This document shows, piece after piece, positions 46,138-55,129 of a DNA stretch of 64,000 nucleotides. The stretch covers positions 62,001 through 126,000 of the forward strand of contig NZ_LGYH01000007.1 of NCBI RefSeq assembly GCF_001308015.1, written 5' to 3'. Position 1 is the stretch's first letter. The number at the start of each line of letters is the position of its first letter. Under the pieces are notes generated by a model. The model saw only the letters and a list, made by a program, of their open reading frames with translations, was not told where the DNA came from and searched no databases. Origin of the DNA: Neisseria sp. 83E34. GTDB taxonomy: Bacteria > Pseudomonadota > Gammaproteobacteria > Burkholderiales > Neisseriaceae. The translations under genes were made by a program, and so were the position numbers.

Positions 46138-49100
46138 CTACCAACCCACCGTCAAATGATATTCGCCTAAAATATCGGTAAGCCGGTCAAACAATTCAGC
46201 CTTCGGGGCAACATGCCATTGCCTTCCGACATTCAGTTCGCCTCGCGCACCGTCGTTACGGAAGAATATGCGCACCGGCACGGTTGGTATGTGTGTATCG
46301 GCAGCCCGGTAAGATTGCAAAACCGCTATCGTCGCTTCTATATCATGTTGAGGATTAAAACGCAGGGTCAGATTGCGGGCAAACCGTTCGCGTGCCTGCT
46401 GCAATGTCATCACACTATTGGCAATGATACGCAAACCACCCTCGCCGCCATAATCGTCGCGGCTGACTTTGCACTCCATAATCAACACCCGGTCGGGTTT
46501 CAATTCGGCCGAACCTTGCTCCAAAGCCTGCCCCGTTACCATCACTTCCACCCTTCCGGAAGGATCTTCCAGCGTTACAAACACCAGCCGCCCGCGCTTG
46601 CCCATCATGGAGCGCACAACCGTGGCAAACCCCGCTACCCGCACGCTTTCTTGCGGTTTAAGCTTATTCAGTTTAACCGGCGCAAACTGGCGCACCTCTC
46701 CGGCAAACGGCCCGAAAGGATGGCCGGAAAGGTAAAAACCGACTACTTGTTTTTCTTCCGCCAGCTTTTGCGCTTCTCCCCAGGCGGGAACATGCACCAA
46801 CTGCACGGCTTCAATCGCATCTTCCACGAAGTCGAACAGCCCGCCCTGATTGGCGTTGGCGGCCTTTTGTTCGGCGTTGCTGATGGCTAAGTCGATATTG
46901 GCGATCAGCATGGCGCGGTTGGGGTTGAGGTGGTCGAACGCGCCGGCGCGTATCAGCGATTCCACCGTGCGTTTGTTGAGGTGGGCTTTGTCGACGCGTT
47001 CGCAGAAATCGAGCAGGTCTTTGAATTTGCCGCTCTCTTTGCGGGCCTGCATGATGGCTTCGACCGCGCCTTCGCCCACGCCTTTGACTGCGCCGAGGGC
47101 GTAGCGGATTTGTTTTTGGCTGTTCGGCGTGAACAGGTAATCCGATTCGTTGATGTCGGGCGGCAGAAATTCGATGCCGTTGGCGCGCGCGTCGTCGTAG
47201 AAATGTTTGAGCTGGTCGGTGTTGTCCAACTCGCTCGACATAGTGGCGGCCATAAATTCGGCGGGATAATGGGCTTTCAGCCATGCGGTTTGGTAGGAAA
47301 TCAGCGCGTAGGCGGCGGCGTGCGATTTGTTGAAGCCGTAGCCGGCGAATTTCTCCATGTAGTCGAAAATTTCGTCGGCTTTTTTGCGGGAAATGTTTTT
47401 CTCTTCCGCGCCTTTGGCGAAGATTTCGCGGTGCTTCACCATTTCTTCGGGTTTTTTCTTACCCATGGCGCGGCGCAATAAATCCGCGCCGCCGAGCGAA
47501 TAGCCGCCGATAACCTGCGCCGCCTGCATCACTTGCTCTTGGTAAACCATGATGCCGTAAGTCGGCTCCAGCACCGGCTCCAGCAGCGAGTGGATATATT
47601 CAAACTCTTTCCCTTTCATGCGGGCGACGAAATCGGGAATGTTGTCCATCGGGCCGGGGCGGTAGAGCGATACGAAAGCGATCAACTCTTCAAACTTGGT
47701 GGTGTGCGCCGTTTTCAGCATTTTTTTCATGCCGGTCGATTCAAACTGGAATACGGCGGTGGTGTTGGCATCGCGGAAAATTTTATAGGCGGCTTGGTCG
47801 TCGAGCGGAATGGTGTTGACGTCGATTTCTTCGCCGACGATGTTTTTAATGTTTTCCTGCGCCATTTCGATAATGGTGAGGTTGCGCAGGCCCAAGAAGT
47901 CGAATTTCACCAAGCCCACGTCTTCCACGTCGCCTTTGTCATACATCGACACGGGCGAAGCGGATTCGTCGGCCTGGTACACGGGGCTGAAGTCGGAAAT
48001 TTTGCCCGGAGCAATCAATACGCCGCCCGCGTGCATGCCGAGGCCGCGCGTGAGGTCTTCCAGCTTTTTCGCCAGCACCATCAAATCTTCCGCGCCTTCG
48101 CTTTCAATCAGCTCTTTGATTTCCGGTTCCATTTCCATGGCTTTATCCAAGCTCACGGGGCGGTTGGCTTCGAGCGGAATCAGTTTCGACAAACGGTCGC
48201 ACAGGCCGAACGGCAGCTCCAGCACGCGGCCTACGTCGCGGATTACGGCTTTCGACGACATGGTGCCGAAGGTAACAATCTGGCTCACGGCATCGGCGCC
48301 GTATTTTTCGCGCACATATTCAATCACGCGGCCGCGGTTGCTTTGGCAGAAGTCGATATCGAAGTCGGGCATGGAAACGCGCTCGGGGTTTAAGAACCGC
48401 TCGAACAGCAGCGCGTATTTCAGCGGGTCGAGGTCGGTGATTTTCAGCGCGTAGGCTACCAACGAGCCTGCGCCCGAACCGCGCCCCGGCCCCACCGGGC
48501 AGCCGTTGTTTTTCGCCCAGTTGATGAAGTCTTGTACGATGAGGAAGTAGCCCGGAAAGCCCATCTGGATGATGATGCCCAATTCAAAATCCAAGCGCGC
48601 CTGATACTCGGGCATTTTTTCGGCGCGTTCCGCTTCGTCGGGGTAAAGCTGCACCATGCGCTCTTGCAGGCCTTCGTTGGAAAGCTGGGTCAGATAGTCG
48701 TCGAGCGACATGCCGTCGGGCGTGGGGAACAGCGGCAGGAAGTTTTTGCCCAGCGTGAGGGTGAGGTTGCAGCGTTTGGCGATTTCCACCGTGTTTTGCA
48801 ACGCTTCGGGCACGTCGGCGAAACGCTCCGCCATCTGCTCCGGCGAAGCGAAATACTGGCTCGGCGTGAATTCGTGCGGACGTTTTTTGTCGGCCAGCAC
48901 CCAGCCGCCGGCGATGCACACCCGCGCTTCGTGGGCGCTGAAGTCTTCTTGGTTGAGAAACTGGGTCGGATGGGTGGCGGCTACGGGCAAATCCAATTCC
49001 GCGGCGATTTCCAAGCTGCCGGAAACCGATGTTTCCCATTGCGGGCGTTCGGGCAGGCGTTGCAGTTCAAGGTAAAAAGCATTGGGAAACCACGCCGCGT

Positions 49101-49578
49101 ATTTTTGCGCGGCCGCTTTGGCCGCATCGGTGTGGCCGTTGATCAGGTTGACGCCCACTTCGCCGTAATGCGCGCCTGATAAGCAGATAAGGCCGCTGTT
49201 GTCGCCTTCGGCAAGCCACGCCTGCCGCAGTTCGGCATGATCGACGTTGCGGTCTTTGCCCACATAGGCGGCGGTAAGCAGCTCGCTCAGGCGCAGGTAG
49301 CCGCTGTTGTTTTTTACAATCAGCATGGCGCGGAACGGTTTGTCGGGCGCGGCGGGGTTTTCGATCCACACGTCCGCTGCCGCCACCGGTTTGATGCCCG
49401 CGCCGCGGCAGGCTTTGTAGAATTTCACCAAGCCGAACATGTTCATCAGGTCGCTCACGCCTAATGCAGGCAGGCCGTCTGAAACGGCTTTTTTTACGGC
49501 ATCTTTGATGCGCACCGTGCCATCGGTAATCGAAAATTCGGTGTGCAGGCGCAGGGGGATGTAGATGGGGTCGGTCAT
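46138..49578 (-). CDS. dnaE: DNA polymerase III alpha subunit
   Basis: This 1146-residue protein starts at 49578 (MTDPIYIPLRLHTEFSITDG). The N-terminal PHP domain (LHTEFS) leads to the polymerase core with catalytic aspartates in SMPDFDIDFCQSNR and the finger segment GRGSGAGSLVAYAL. A helix-hairpin-helix region and an OB fold (VRVAGFATVVRSMMG) close the protein. It is the replicative polymerase. An AG-dialect uptake sequence at 49472-49483 is translated as part of VSDGLPALG near residue 36. Confidence 0.97.
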   Translation of the reverse strand: MTDPIYIPLRLHTEFSITDGTVRIKDAVKKAVSDGLPALGVSDLMNMFGLVKFYKACRGAGIKPVAAADVWIENPAAPDKPFRAMLIVKNNSGYLRLSELLTAAYVGKDRNVDHAELRQAWLAEGDNSGLICLSGAHYGEVGVNLINGHTDAAKAAAQKYAAWFPNAFYLELQRLPERPQWETSVSGSLEIAAELDLPVAATHPTQFLNQEDFSAHEARVCIAGGWVLADKKRPHEFTPSQYFASPEQMAERFADVPEALQNTVEIAKRCNLTLTLGKNFLPLFPTPDGMSLDDYLTQLSNEGLQERMVQLYPDEAERAEKMPEYQARLDFELGIIIQMGFPGYFLIVQDFINWAKNNGCPVGPGRGSGAGSLVAYALKITDLDPLKYALLFERFLNPERVSMPDFDIDFCQSNRGRVIEYVREKYGADAVSQIVTFGTMSSKAVIRDVGRVLELPFGLCDRLSKLIPLEANRPVSLDKAMEMEPEIKELIESEGAEDLMVLAKKLEDLTRGLGMHAGGVLIAPGKISDFSPVYQADESASPVSMYDKGDVEDVGLVKFDFLGLRNLTIIEMAQENIKNIVGEEIDVNTIPLDDQAAYKIFRDANTTAVFQFESTGMKKMLKTAHTTKFEELIAFVSLYRPGPMDNIPDFVARMKGKEFEYIHSLLEPVLEPTYGIMVYQEQVMQAAQVIGGYSLGGADLLRRAMGKKKPEEMVKHREIFAKGAEEKNISRKKADEIFDYMEKFAGYGFNKSHAAAYALISYQTAWLKAHYPAEFMAATMSSELDNTDQLKHFYDDARANGIEFLPPDINESDYLFTPNSQKQIRYALGAVKGVGEGAVEAIMQARKESGKFKDLLDFCERVDKAHLNKRTVESLIRAGAFDHLNPNRAMLIANIDLAISNAEQKAANANQGGLFDFVEDAIEAVQLVHVPAWGEAQKLAEEKQVVGFYLSGHPFGPFAGEVRQFAPVKLNKLKPQESVRVAGFATVVRSMMGKRGRLVFVTLEDPSGRVEVMVTGQALEQGSAELKPDRVLIMECKVSRDDYGGEGGLRIIANSVMTLQQARERFARNLTLRFNPQHDIEATIAVLQSYRAADTHIPTVPVRIFFRNDGARGELNVGRQWHVAPKAELFDRLTDILGEYHLTVGW

Positions 49579-49632
49579 GGCGGGAAGGTGATGGGAAACG
49601 TAAAAGGATATTATAACAGGGTTGAAATACAG

Positions 49633-49692
49633 CAATGCCTTTCTGAAAAATCAGATACAGCCATTATCTCCGGCGACTTTTTCAGACAGGCA
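49633..49692. repeat. Degraded DUS inverted pair upstream of dnaE
   Basis: One arm is TGCCTTTCTGAA (one change) and the other is perfect, with about 35 bases between them. Confidence 0.6.
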
Positions 49693-49817
49693 TCCGGATA
49701 TATTGAACAAAGCATCATTGTGCTTGTTTTAAAAGATTAAATAAAAACATTCGTGTAAAATATGCCTGTCTGAAAAGCAGCATGAAGCTGCAAGTCTATT
49801 TTTTTAAAGAAAACATC

Positions 49818-50052
49818 ATGCAAGCAACCGTCTATCTGGAAAACGACGAATACATTCCTTTTATGTGACTTACTGAAACTCGCCGGATTGGTAGAAAGCG
49901 GGGGTCAGGCCAAAGCCTTGATTGCTGCCGGCGAAGTATTGCGCAACGGTGCGGTAGAAACGCGCAAAACCGCCAAAATCCGCGGCGGGGAAACCATTGA
50001 ATTCAACGGCTGCACTTTGGAGATTTGCGATGGATACGACTCTGAAGCCTGA
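49818..50052 (+). pseudogene. S4-domain RNA-binding protein gene, interrupted by a +1 frameshift
   Basis: The ATG at 49818 opens MQATVYLENDEYIPF and stops at TGA 49866-49868. Shifting frame at the TTTT run (49859-49862) restores a continuous reading, from 49861 to the stop at 50050: LCDLLKLAGLVESGGQAKAL, then IAAGEVLRNGAVETRKTAKI. This is a single S4 domain of the YbcJ/RlbA type, which binds RNA. One extra T explains the break. It may be a real mutation, a slippage site in a T tract, or a base-calling error. A lone DUS lies upstream (49763-49774). The 3-prime end overlaps the next gene by 23 bases. Confidence 0.8.
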
Positions 50053-50245
50053 GCATGAATGCCTGTCTGAACCCTTGCTTCCGGAGCCGGTAAAGCCTGA
50101 AGCGTGGGAATGCTGCGGCAGCGAATGCGGCGAAGCCTGCATCCAAACGATTTATTACAACGAAAAAGCCGCTTACGATGCACAACAGCAGCGCCTGAAA
50201 GCAGCCCGCGCCGCGCAACAATCCGATGAAAAACCGCATGATTGA
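50030..50245 (+). CDS. Oxidoreductase-like domain protein (PF09791-type)
   Basis: This 71-residue protein starts at 50030, inside the end of the S4 gene. The core PEPVKPEAWECCGSECGEAC with nearby IYYNEKAAYDAQ matches the cysteine-rich N-terminal oxidoreductase-like motif (CCGSxCxxC type), which may bind metal or iron-sulfur. A DUS is translated in frame (ECLSEPLL). It overlaps the PHP gene start by 20 bases, so the S4, cysteine and PHP genes are one tightly packed operon. Confidence 0.8.
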   Translation: MDTTLKPEHECLSEPLLPEPVKPEAWECCGSECGEACIQTIYYNEKAAYDAQQQRLKAARAAQQSDEKPHD

Positions 50246-51071
50246 TCTGCACTGCCACTCCACCGTGTCCGACGGCGCATTAAGTCCTGCCGAAGTGGTT
50301 CGGCTGGCCGCACAAAACGGCTGCACCATGCTCTCACTCACCGACCACGACCATACGGGCGGCTTAGCCGAAGCGCGTGCGGAAGCTGAAAAGCTCGGCA
50401 TCCGCTTCATCAACGGCGTAGAAATTTCCGTAACCTGGCGCGGCCGTACCGTGCACATTGTGGGCTTGGATTTCGACGAACACGACACAGCCCTGCAAAC
50501 CCTGCTTGCCCGAGTGCGGCAAGGCAGATTAGAAAGACTGGCAGCCATCGCCGGCAAGCTGGCGAAAAAAGGCATAAGCGGCGTATACGAAGGCGCACTT
50601 GCCTTGGCCGCCAACCCTGAAATGGTTTCACGCACGCATCTGGCAGAATTTTTAATCAGCCAAGGCCATGTCAGAAACAAACAGCAGGCATTTACCAAAT
50701 ATCTGGGTGAAGGCAAGCCCGCTTCGGTTAAACACGAATGGGCAAGCTTGGAAGAAAGCGTTGCCGCCATACTCGGCGCCGGCGGCCTGGCCGTGATTGC
50801 CCATCCCATGCGCTACGGTTTTTCCGCCTCTGCCAAGCGCAATCTGTTTGAAGCATTCAAAACGCTGGGCGGACACGCCATCGAGATACACAGCGGCAGC
50901 TGCGATAAAAACGACCGCTTAAATTACGCCCTGCTCGCCCAGCGTTACGGCTTATTATCCAGCGTCGGCAGCGACTTCCACCGCCTCGGCGATTTCAGCG
51001 GCGGCATTCTAGGCACCTGCCCCGAATTGCCTGACATCTGCCAACCGGTTTGGGCGCATTTCAAAATATAG
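50226..51071 (+). CDS. PHP-domain phosphoesterase (TrpH / RNase AM type)
   Basis: This 281-residue protein begins MIDLHCHSTVSDGALSP, carrying the first metal ligands. SLTDHDHTGG follows, then NGVEISVTWRGRTVHIVG, VIAHPMRYG and SDFHRLGDFSGG. Enzymes of this type remove phosphate from 3-prime,5-prime-nucleoside bisphosphates and degrade short RNA 5-prime to 3-prime. The start may be 50226 or the ATG at 50238. It overlaps the preceding gene. In enterobacteria this gene is next to yciO; here yciO is 3.4 kb away beyond two inserted genes. Confidence 0.9.
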   Translation: MKNRMIDLHCHSTVSDGALSPAEVVRLAAQNGCTMLSLTDHDHTGGLAEARAEAEKLGIRFINGVEISVTWRGRTVHIVGLDFDEHDTALQTLLARVRQGRLERLAAIAGKLAKKGISGVYEGALALAANPEMVSRTHLAEFLISQGHVRNKQQAFTKYLGEGKPASVKHEWASLEESVAAILGAGGLAVIAHPMRYGFSASAKRNLFEAFKTLGGHAIEIHSGSCDKNDRLNYALLAQRYGLLSSVGSDFHRLGDFSGGILGTCPELPDICQPVWAHFKI

Positions 51072-51082
51072 CCGCCAATAAA

Positions 51083-51126
51083 AAATGCCTGCCTGAAAAA
51101 TCTTACACACTTTTCAGACAGGCATT
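51083..51126. terminator. Bidirectional DUS-hairpin terminator
   Basis: TGCCTGCCTGAA (variant) and perfect arms lie between the convergent PHP and Wzy-like genes. Confidence 0.7.
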
Positions 51127-51139
51127 TACTTTATTAATG

Positions 51140-52336
51140 TTACAACCTGAACCGGTCTTTTTTAATCAACAGAATACACGCCAGCGCCATTTGAATCCAA
51201 GTTGAAATCAAAGTCATATATTGGTCTTGCAGAATCTGAGTAAGCAAAGGGTACACCGATATGGCATAAACAATCACAAAGAAATCATTCTTGCGCTTTG
51301 CTGATTTATACATGATCCAATGCACCGGCAGGAAAATAAGCGGAATGAAAAAGCCGAACACGCCGAAATCCCTGAAATAAACCTCATAAACCGTGTAAAG
51401 GTTGGTCGGAATGGGCGTAAACTGATAGCCTTTCACAATCGGGGCGGGCGGGTCTGTAAGGCCTTGAGAGGAAAGTAGGCTGAGCACAAAACGCAAAGAA
51501 TAGTCGCCGTAGTGCATGGTGGACAGCTTATCAAACAACATCGACAAAGCCACAAAAGGCGCCACCAAATAGCTTTGCATACTGTCGACAAACCCGGCTA
51601 CGTTTTCTCCGAATGAAGCGTTTACCGACGTGCCTTTCGACGTTAACCAGGCGATTAAAAAGAATACGCTTATCAGCAAAGCACCCAATAGAGCCATGGT
51701 TTTCGTCTTGATTTTCCCACTCACCGCCAACGGAACGACAATCAGGATAAAAATCAGCAGGAAAAAGGTTCTGCCTGTCGCAAGAAACGCATAACACAAG
51801 CCGGAAAGTACCGTCAGCAGCGCGCTGAACTTGCTTATCTGCTTTTTGGAAGCGAAATACACCGCAATGGCTGAAGCAACAAACGACAGCGGCGTAAAGT
51901 AGCGCAAAAAGCCCACGCTGGCGCCTTCCATATTAAAAGCATAACGCAAGCGCGTGTAGCCGATACTGGTAAAGATATTGCCGCCGGCAAGGTCCGTAGC
52001 CCTCTGATAAATCAGCGGAAGACCTATCAGCAAGATAAGCTGCACGATAAAAAACACCGGCTTATTCACTTTATACACAGGTAATAGCGCTGCATTCGGC
52101 GAATAAACCGGAGGGCGCGCGAACAACATAAGAAATAGCGCGCCAAGCTGAACGCATATCTGAATCAAGAGATATTCGGAAGAAACCAGATAATAAATAT
52201 CCTGAAAGAAACTATATGCGATAAAAATCGCCGACCACAAGCCGAAAAAGAGTGTGAATGGATTAAACGCACCGAGTTTCCGATATTTAGACATCAGAAA
52301 GCCGGTAAGCGAGACCAGTATAAGTAAAGTGAGCAT
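51140..52336 (-). CDS. O-antigen/oligosaccharide repeat-unit polymerase-like membrane protein (Wzy type)
   Basis: This 398-residue inner membrane protein has about ten hydrophobic segments and a large loop near residues 230-300. The pattern (a long N-terminal helix run, IYQRATDLAGGNIFTSIGYTRL, FVDSMQSYLVAPFVALSM, VYEVYFRDFGVFGFFIPL) suits the Wzy-like oligosaccharide repeat unit polymerases, which diverge strongly in sequence. It could polymerise capsule or other surface glycan units. It is a single gene between trpH and a patatin lipoprotein, upstream of an acyltransferase and 9 kb from capsule export genes. Confidence 0.72.
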   Translation of the reverse strand: MLTLLILVSLTGFLMSKYRKLGAFNPFTLFFGLWSAIFIAYSFFQDIYYLVSSEYLLIQICVQLGALFLMLFARPPVYSPNAALLPVYKVNKPVFFIVQLILLIGLPLIYQRATDLAGGNIFTSIGYTRLRYAFNMEGASVGFLRYFTPLSFVASAIAVYFASKKQISKFSALLTVLSGLCYAFLATGRTFFLLIFILIVVPLAVSGKIKTKTMALLGALLISVFFLIAWLTSKGTSVNASFGENVAGFVDSMQSYLVAPFVALSMLFDKLSTMHYGDYSLRFVLSLLSSQGLTDPPAPIVKGYQFTPIPTNLYTVYEVYFRDFGVFGFFIPLIFLPVHWIMYKSAKRKNDFFVIVYAISVYPLLTQILQDQYMTLISTWIQMALACILLIKKDRFRL

Positions 52337-52712
52337 ATTGTTTTTATTGATTATTTTAAATGATTAAAGAATTCCCTAATATAAATGCATTTATGATGCG
52401 CTTTACAATTGCTTGACTATCTGCAAGTTAACTAAATTTTATCAAAACATTTTCACCCTGTTTCCTATCAAAAACAATCGGTCTTATATTGATATATCTG
52501 GGAAATTTATGCTTTAGGAATTCAAATACAGCCCAATGACTTATCTATTCAATTTACATTTAACACACCATTAATGTGGCAATAGGGATAACATCTTTGC
52601 AAAGTTTAAAATTCTCAGAATGCCTGTCTGAAAATACCGGATGCCGGGCTGCCGCTCAAATATTTTTTGATTTACAATGATTCCATGATTATCCGACATA
52701 TTTTTGCACACC
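52337..52712. other. AT-rich divergent intergenic region
   Basis: This gap lies between the Wzy-like gene start and the patatin gene start. It holds one lone DUS at 52620-52631. No other structure is evident. It presumably contains two divergent promoters. Confidence 0.5.
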
Positions 52713-54176
52713 ATGCGAAAGAAACTGATTAAACGATTCATCAAATACCTTGCACCGCTTACCGCCACCTCTTTTTTGTCTGCCTGTACACTGGTGCAAT
52801 ACCAACCTTTAGCCGGCATCAACAAAATCGACACTAGCAAGGGCTACCGTTTGGAAAAAAACTGGGAGGCACGCAATAACGACAACATCTATATGATTAT
52901 GGTGTTTTCGGGCGGCGGCACACGGGCGGCGGCTTTGGGCTATGGTGTTTTAGAAGAATTGGGCAAACAGAAAGTCTGGTTTGAAGGCAAAGAGCTCACA
53001 TTACTTGAAAGCGTAGATTTAGTATACGGGGTATCCGGCGGTTCCGTGCTGGCCGCTTATTTTTCCTTGCACGGCAAAGACGTGATTCCGACATTTGAAC
53101 GCCGCTTCCTTAAGCAGAATTTTCAAAGACAAGTTACCAAGCAGGCTTTTTCCTTTGCCAACCTGCCCCGCCTGACTTCTCCGGAATATGGCCGCGGCGA
53201 CTTGTTGCAAGAGCAGTTTGAAAACACCCTGTTCCGCAACACCACGTTCGGCGACTTGGAAAAACGCCGCAAAGGCCCGTTTGCGGTGATTTCCGCAACC
53301 GATATGTCAACCGGCCAGCGTTTCGATTTTACTCAGGAATATTTCGATTCCATGTGTTTGAACCTTTCTGAGTTACGCATTGCGCGTGCCGTGGCCGCGT
53401 CCAGCTCGGTGCCCTTGGTATTCGCGCCGGTAACCCTCAACAACAACGGCGGCAACTGCGGCTACACACTGCCAAAGCCTTTGCAACAAGCGCTGGAAAG
53501 TGCCGATAAAGATTCGCTACAAACCCAAAACAGAAAAGAAATCAGCAACGTTTTCGAACGCTACAACGACAGCAATGCCCGGCCCTACATCCATTTAATC
53601 GATGGCGGCCTAACCGACAATCTCGGCCTGCGAGGGCTGCTGGATATTGCCGAAGCCTATTCTGACAAAAGCCTGTACCAACGGGTTATCGAAGAAAAAG
53701 GCGCGAGAAAAGTCATCCTCATCAATGTCAACGCGCAAAACCAAATCGCAACCCAAATAGACCAAAGCCCGGCTATTCCCGGCGTATCCGACGTGTTGAA
53801 TGCCATCATCAACATTCCCATCGACCAATATTCGCAAGAATCGCTGCGTCGGGTGCGCGCGTTTACCGACCAATGGAATGCTACCGCACGCGACGACGAA
53901 AGCGGCCGGCACAAAGGCATGTATTTTATCAGCCTCAACCTCCGCGATCTGCCGGAATCCGAGCTGCGCAACAGTGTGTTAAATATTCCAACCAGCTTTT
54001 ACCTGCCGCGCGACGACATCAACAAACTCAAACATGCCGCGCGTGAGCTGCTGGCAGCGTCGCCCGAATACATCCGCCTGCTTGAAGACTTATCGGCCAG
54101 CCCGCACCAGCAATCGCAAATTTGGTTTGCCGACGATCCGGAAGAAGGCGGCGAAACCGACCGCCCCGCCAAATAA
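52713..54176 (+). CDS. Patatin-like phospholipase lipoprotein
   Basis: This 487-residue protein starts at the ATG at 52713; a TTG three codons earlier is less likely. The lipobox LSAC has its Cys at position 25. The patatin domain shows the oxyanion loop VFSGGGTRAAALG, the nucleophile Ser108 in GVSGGS and the Asp of the dyad in DGGLTDNLGL. The length and the C-terminal extension fit membrane-anchored bacterial patatins that hydrolyse phospholipids. It probably sits on the periplasmic face of a membrane. It is a single gene followed by a long Correia-type element. Confidence 0.9.
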   Translation: MRKKLIKRFIKYLAPLTATSFLSACTLVQYQPLAGINKIDTSKGYRLEKNWEARNNDNIYMIMVFSGGGTRAAALGYGVLEELGKQKVWFEGKELTLLESVDLVYGVSGGSVLAAYFSLHGKDVIPTFERRFLKQNFQRQVTKQAFSFANLPRLTSPEYGRGDLLQEQFENTLFRNTTFGDLEKRRKGPFAVISATDMSTGQRFDFTQEYFDSMCLNLSELRIARAVAASSSVPLVFAPVTLNNNGGNCGYTLPKPLQQALESADKDSLQTQNRKEISNVFERYNDSNARPYIHLIDGGLTDNLGLRGLLDIAEAYSDKSLYQRVIEEKGARKVILINVNAQNQIATQIDQSPAIPGVSDVLNAIINIPIDQYSQESLRRVRAFTDQWNATARDDESGRHKGMYFISLNLRDLPESELRNSVLNIPTSFYLPRDDINKLKHAARELLAASPEYIRLLEDLSASPHQQSQIWFADDPEEGGETDRPAK

Positions 54177-54211
54177 AGATAACAGCTTATAAAAAACGGG
54201 CAGCGCCTTGA

Positions 54212-54368
54212 TATAGCAAATAAACTTATTTTTGATACGAGGCAGCAAGCTACAGATAGTGCAAGTAGTACATGGCTGATTTTGTTGCTGCTTCGGCGGC
54301 TTACAAAATCCCTATCTTTGAGCTAAGGCGCAGCAACGCCGTAGCAAAAGTTAAGTTTATTTGTTATA
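54212..54368. repeat. Correia-like element, long form (157 bp)
   Basis: Terminal inverted repeats are TATAGCAAATAAACTTA and TAAGTTTATTTGTTATA. Inside are parts also found in neisserial Correia elements, such as GCAACGCCGTA near one end and, on the minus strand, CTTAGCTCAAAGA, which begins the extra 50-base block of the long form. That block holds a hairpin (GATTTTGT/ACAAAATC). The size equals the long Correia class. Confidence 0.82.
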
Positions 54369-54435
54369 GGATGCAGACTCTATTAACCATGCCTGTCTGA
54401 AAACACAAACGTAAAACCAACAAGGAATACACACC

Positions 54436-55056
54436 ATGGCACAATTTTTCGCCATCCATCCCGACAACCCGCAAGAACGCTTGATCAAACAAGCGGCGGA
54501 AATTATCAACAAAGGCGGCATCGTGGTTTACCCCACCGATTCCTGTTACGCACTCGGCTGCCACTTAGGCGACAAAGAAGCAATGGAGCGCATCCTACGC
54601 ATCCGCCAAATCGACCAGAAACACCATCTTACCTTAATGTGTTGTGACTTAAGCGAGCTGGGCACCTACGCCAAAGTGGACAACAGCCAGTTCCGCCAGC
54701 TGAAAGCCGCCACCCCCGGCAGCTACACTTTCATCCTGCAAGCCACCAAAGAAGTGCCCAACCGCACTTTGCACCCCAAACGCAAAACCATAGGCCTGCG
54801 CGTACCCGACAACAAAATCGCACTGGCCTTGCTACAAGAGCTGGGCGAACCGCTGCTCAGCTGCACCCTGATGCTGCCGGAAGACGACGAACCGCTTACC
54901 GACCCCTATGAAATCCGCGACCGCTTGGAGCATTCGGTTGATTTGGTAATTGACGGCGGCTGGTGCGGCACCGAACCGACCACTGTGGTTGACATGACCG
55001 ACGGCGTAGAGCTGATTCGCGAAGGCAAAGGCGACAAATCATTGTTTGGCTTCTAA
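54436..55056 (+). CDS. yciO: YciO family (Sua5/YrdC-like) protein
   Basis: This 206-residue protein starts at 54436 after AAGGAATACACACC. The YrdC-type double-stranded RNA-binding fold is seen in GGIVVYPTDSCYALGC, RIRQIDQKHHLTLMC, ATPGSYTFILQATKEVPNR, KTIGLRVPDN and TTVVDMTDG. It is the YciO branch, related to threonylcarbamoyl-adenylate synthase (TsaC) but with uncertain activity. A lone DUS lies upstream at 54390-54401. A convergent DUS hairpin follows. Confidence 0.9.
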   Translation: MAQFFAIHPDNPQERLIKQAAEIINKGGIVVYPTDSCYALGCHLGDKEAMERILRIRQIDQKHHLTLMCCDLSELGTYAKVDNSQFRQLKAATPGSYTFILQATKEVPNRTLHPKRKTIGLRVPDNKIALALLQELGEPLLSCTLMLPEDDEPLTDPYEIRDRLEHSVDLVIDGGWCGTEPTTVVDMTDGVELIREGKGDKSLFGF

Positions 55057-55077
55057 ACATCAAATTGCCGACATAAA

Positions 55078-55113
55078 GAATGCCTGTCTGAAAACTTTTT
55101 TCAGACAGGCATT
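55078..55113. terminator. Bidirectional DUS-hairpin terminator
   Basis: A perfect inverted pair extended by GAA/TTC, between convergent yciO and the acyltransferase gene. Confidence 0.75.
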
Positions 55114-55129
55114 CTTCACAACACACTCT

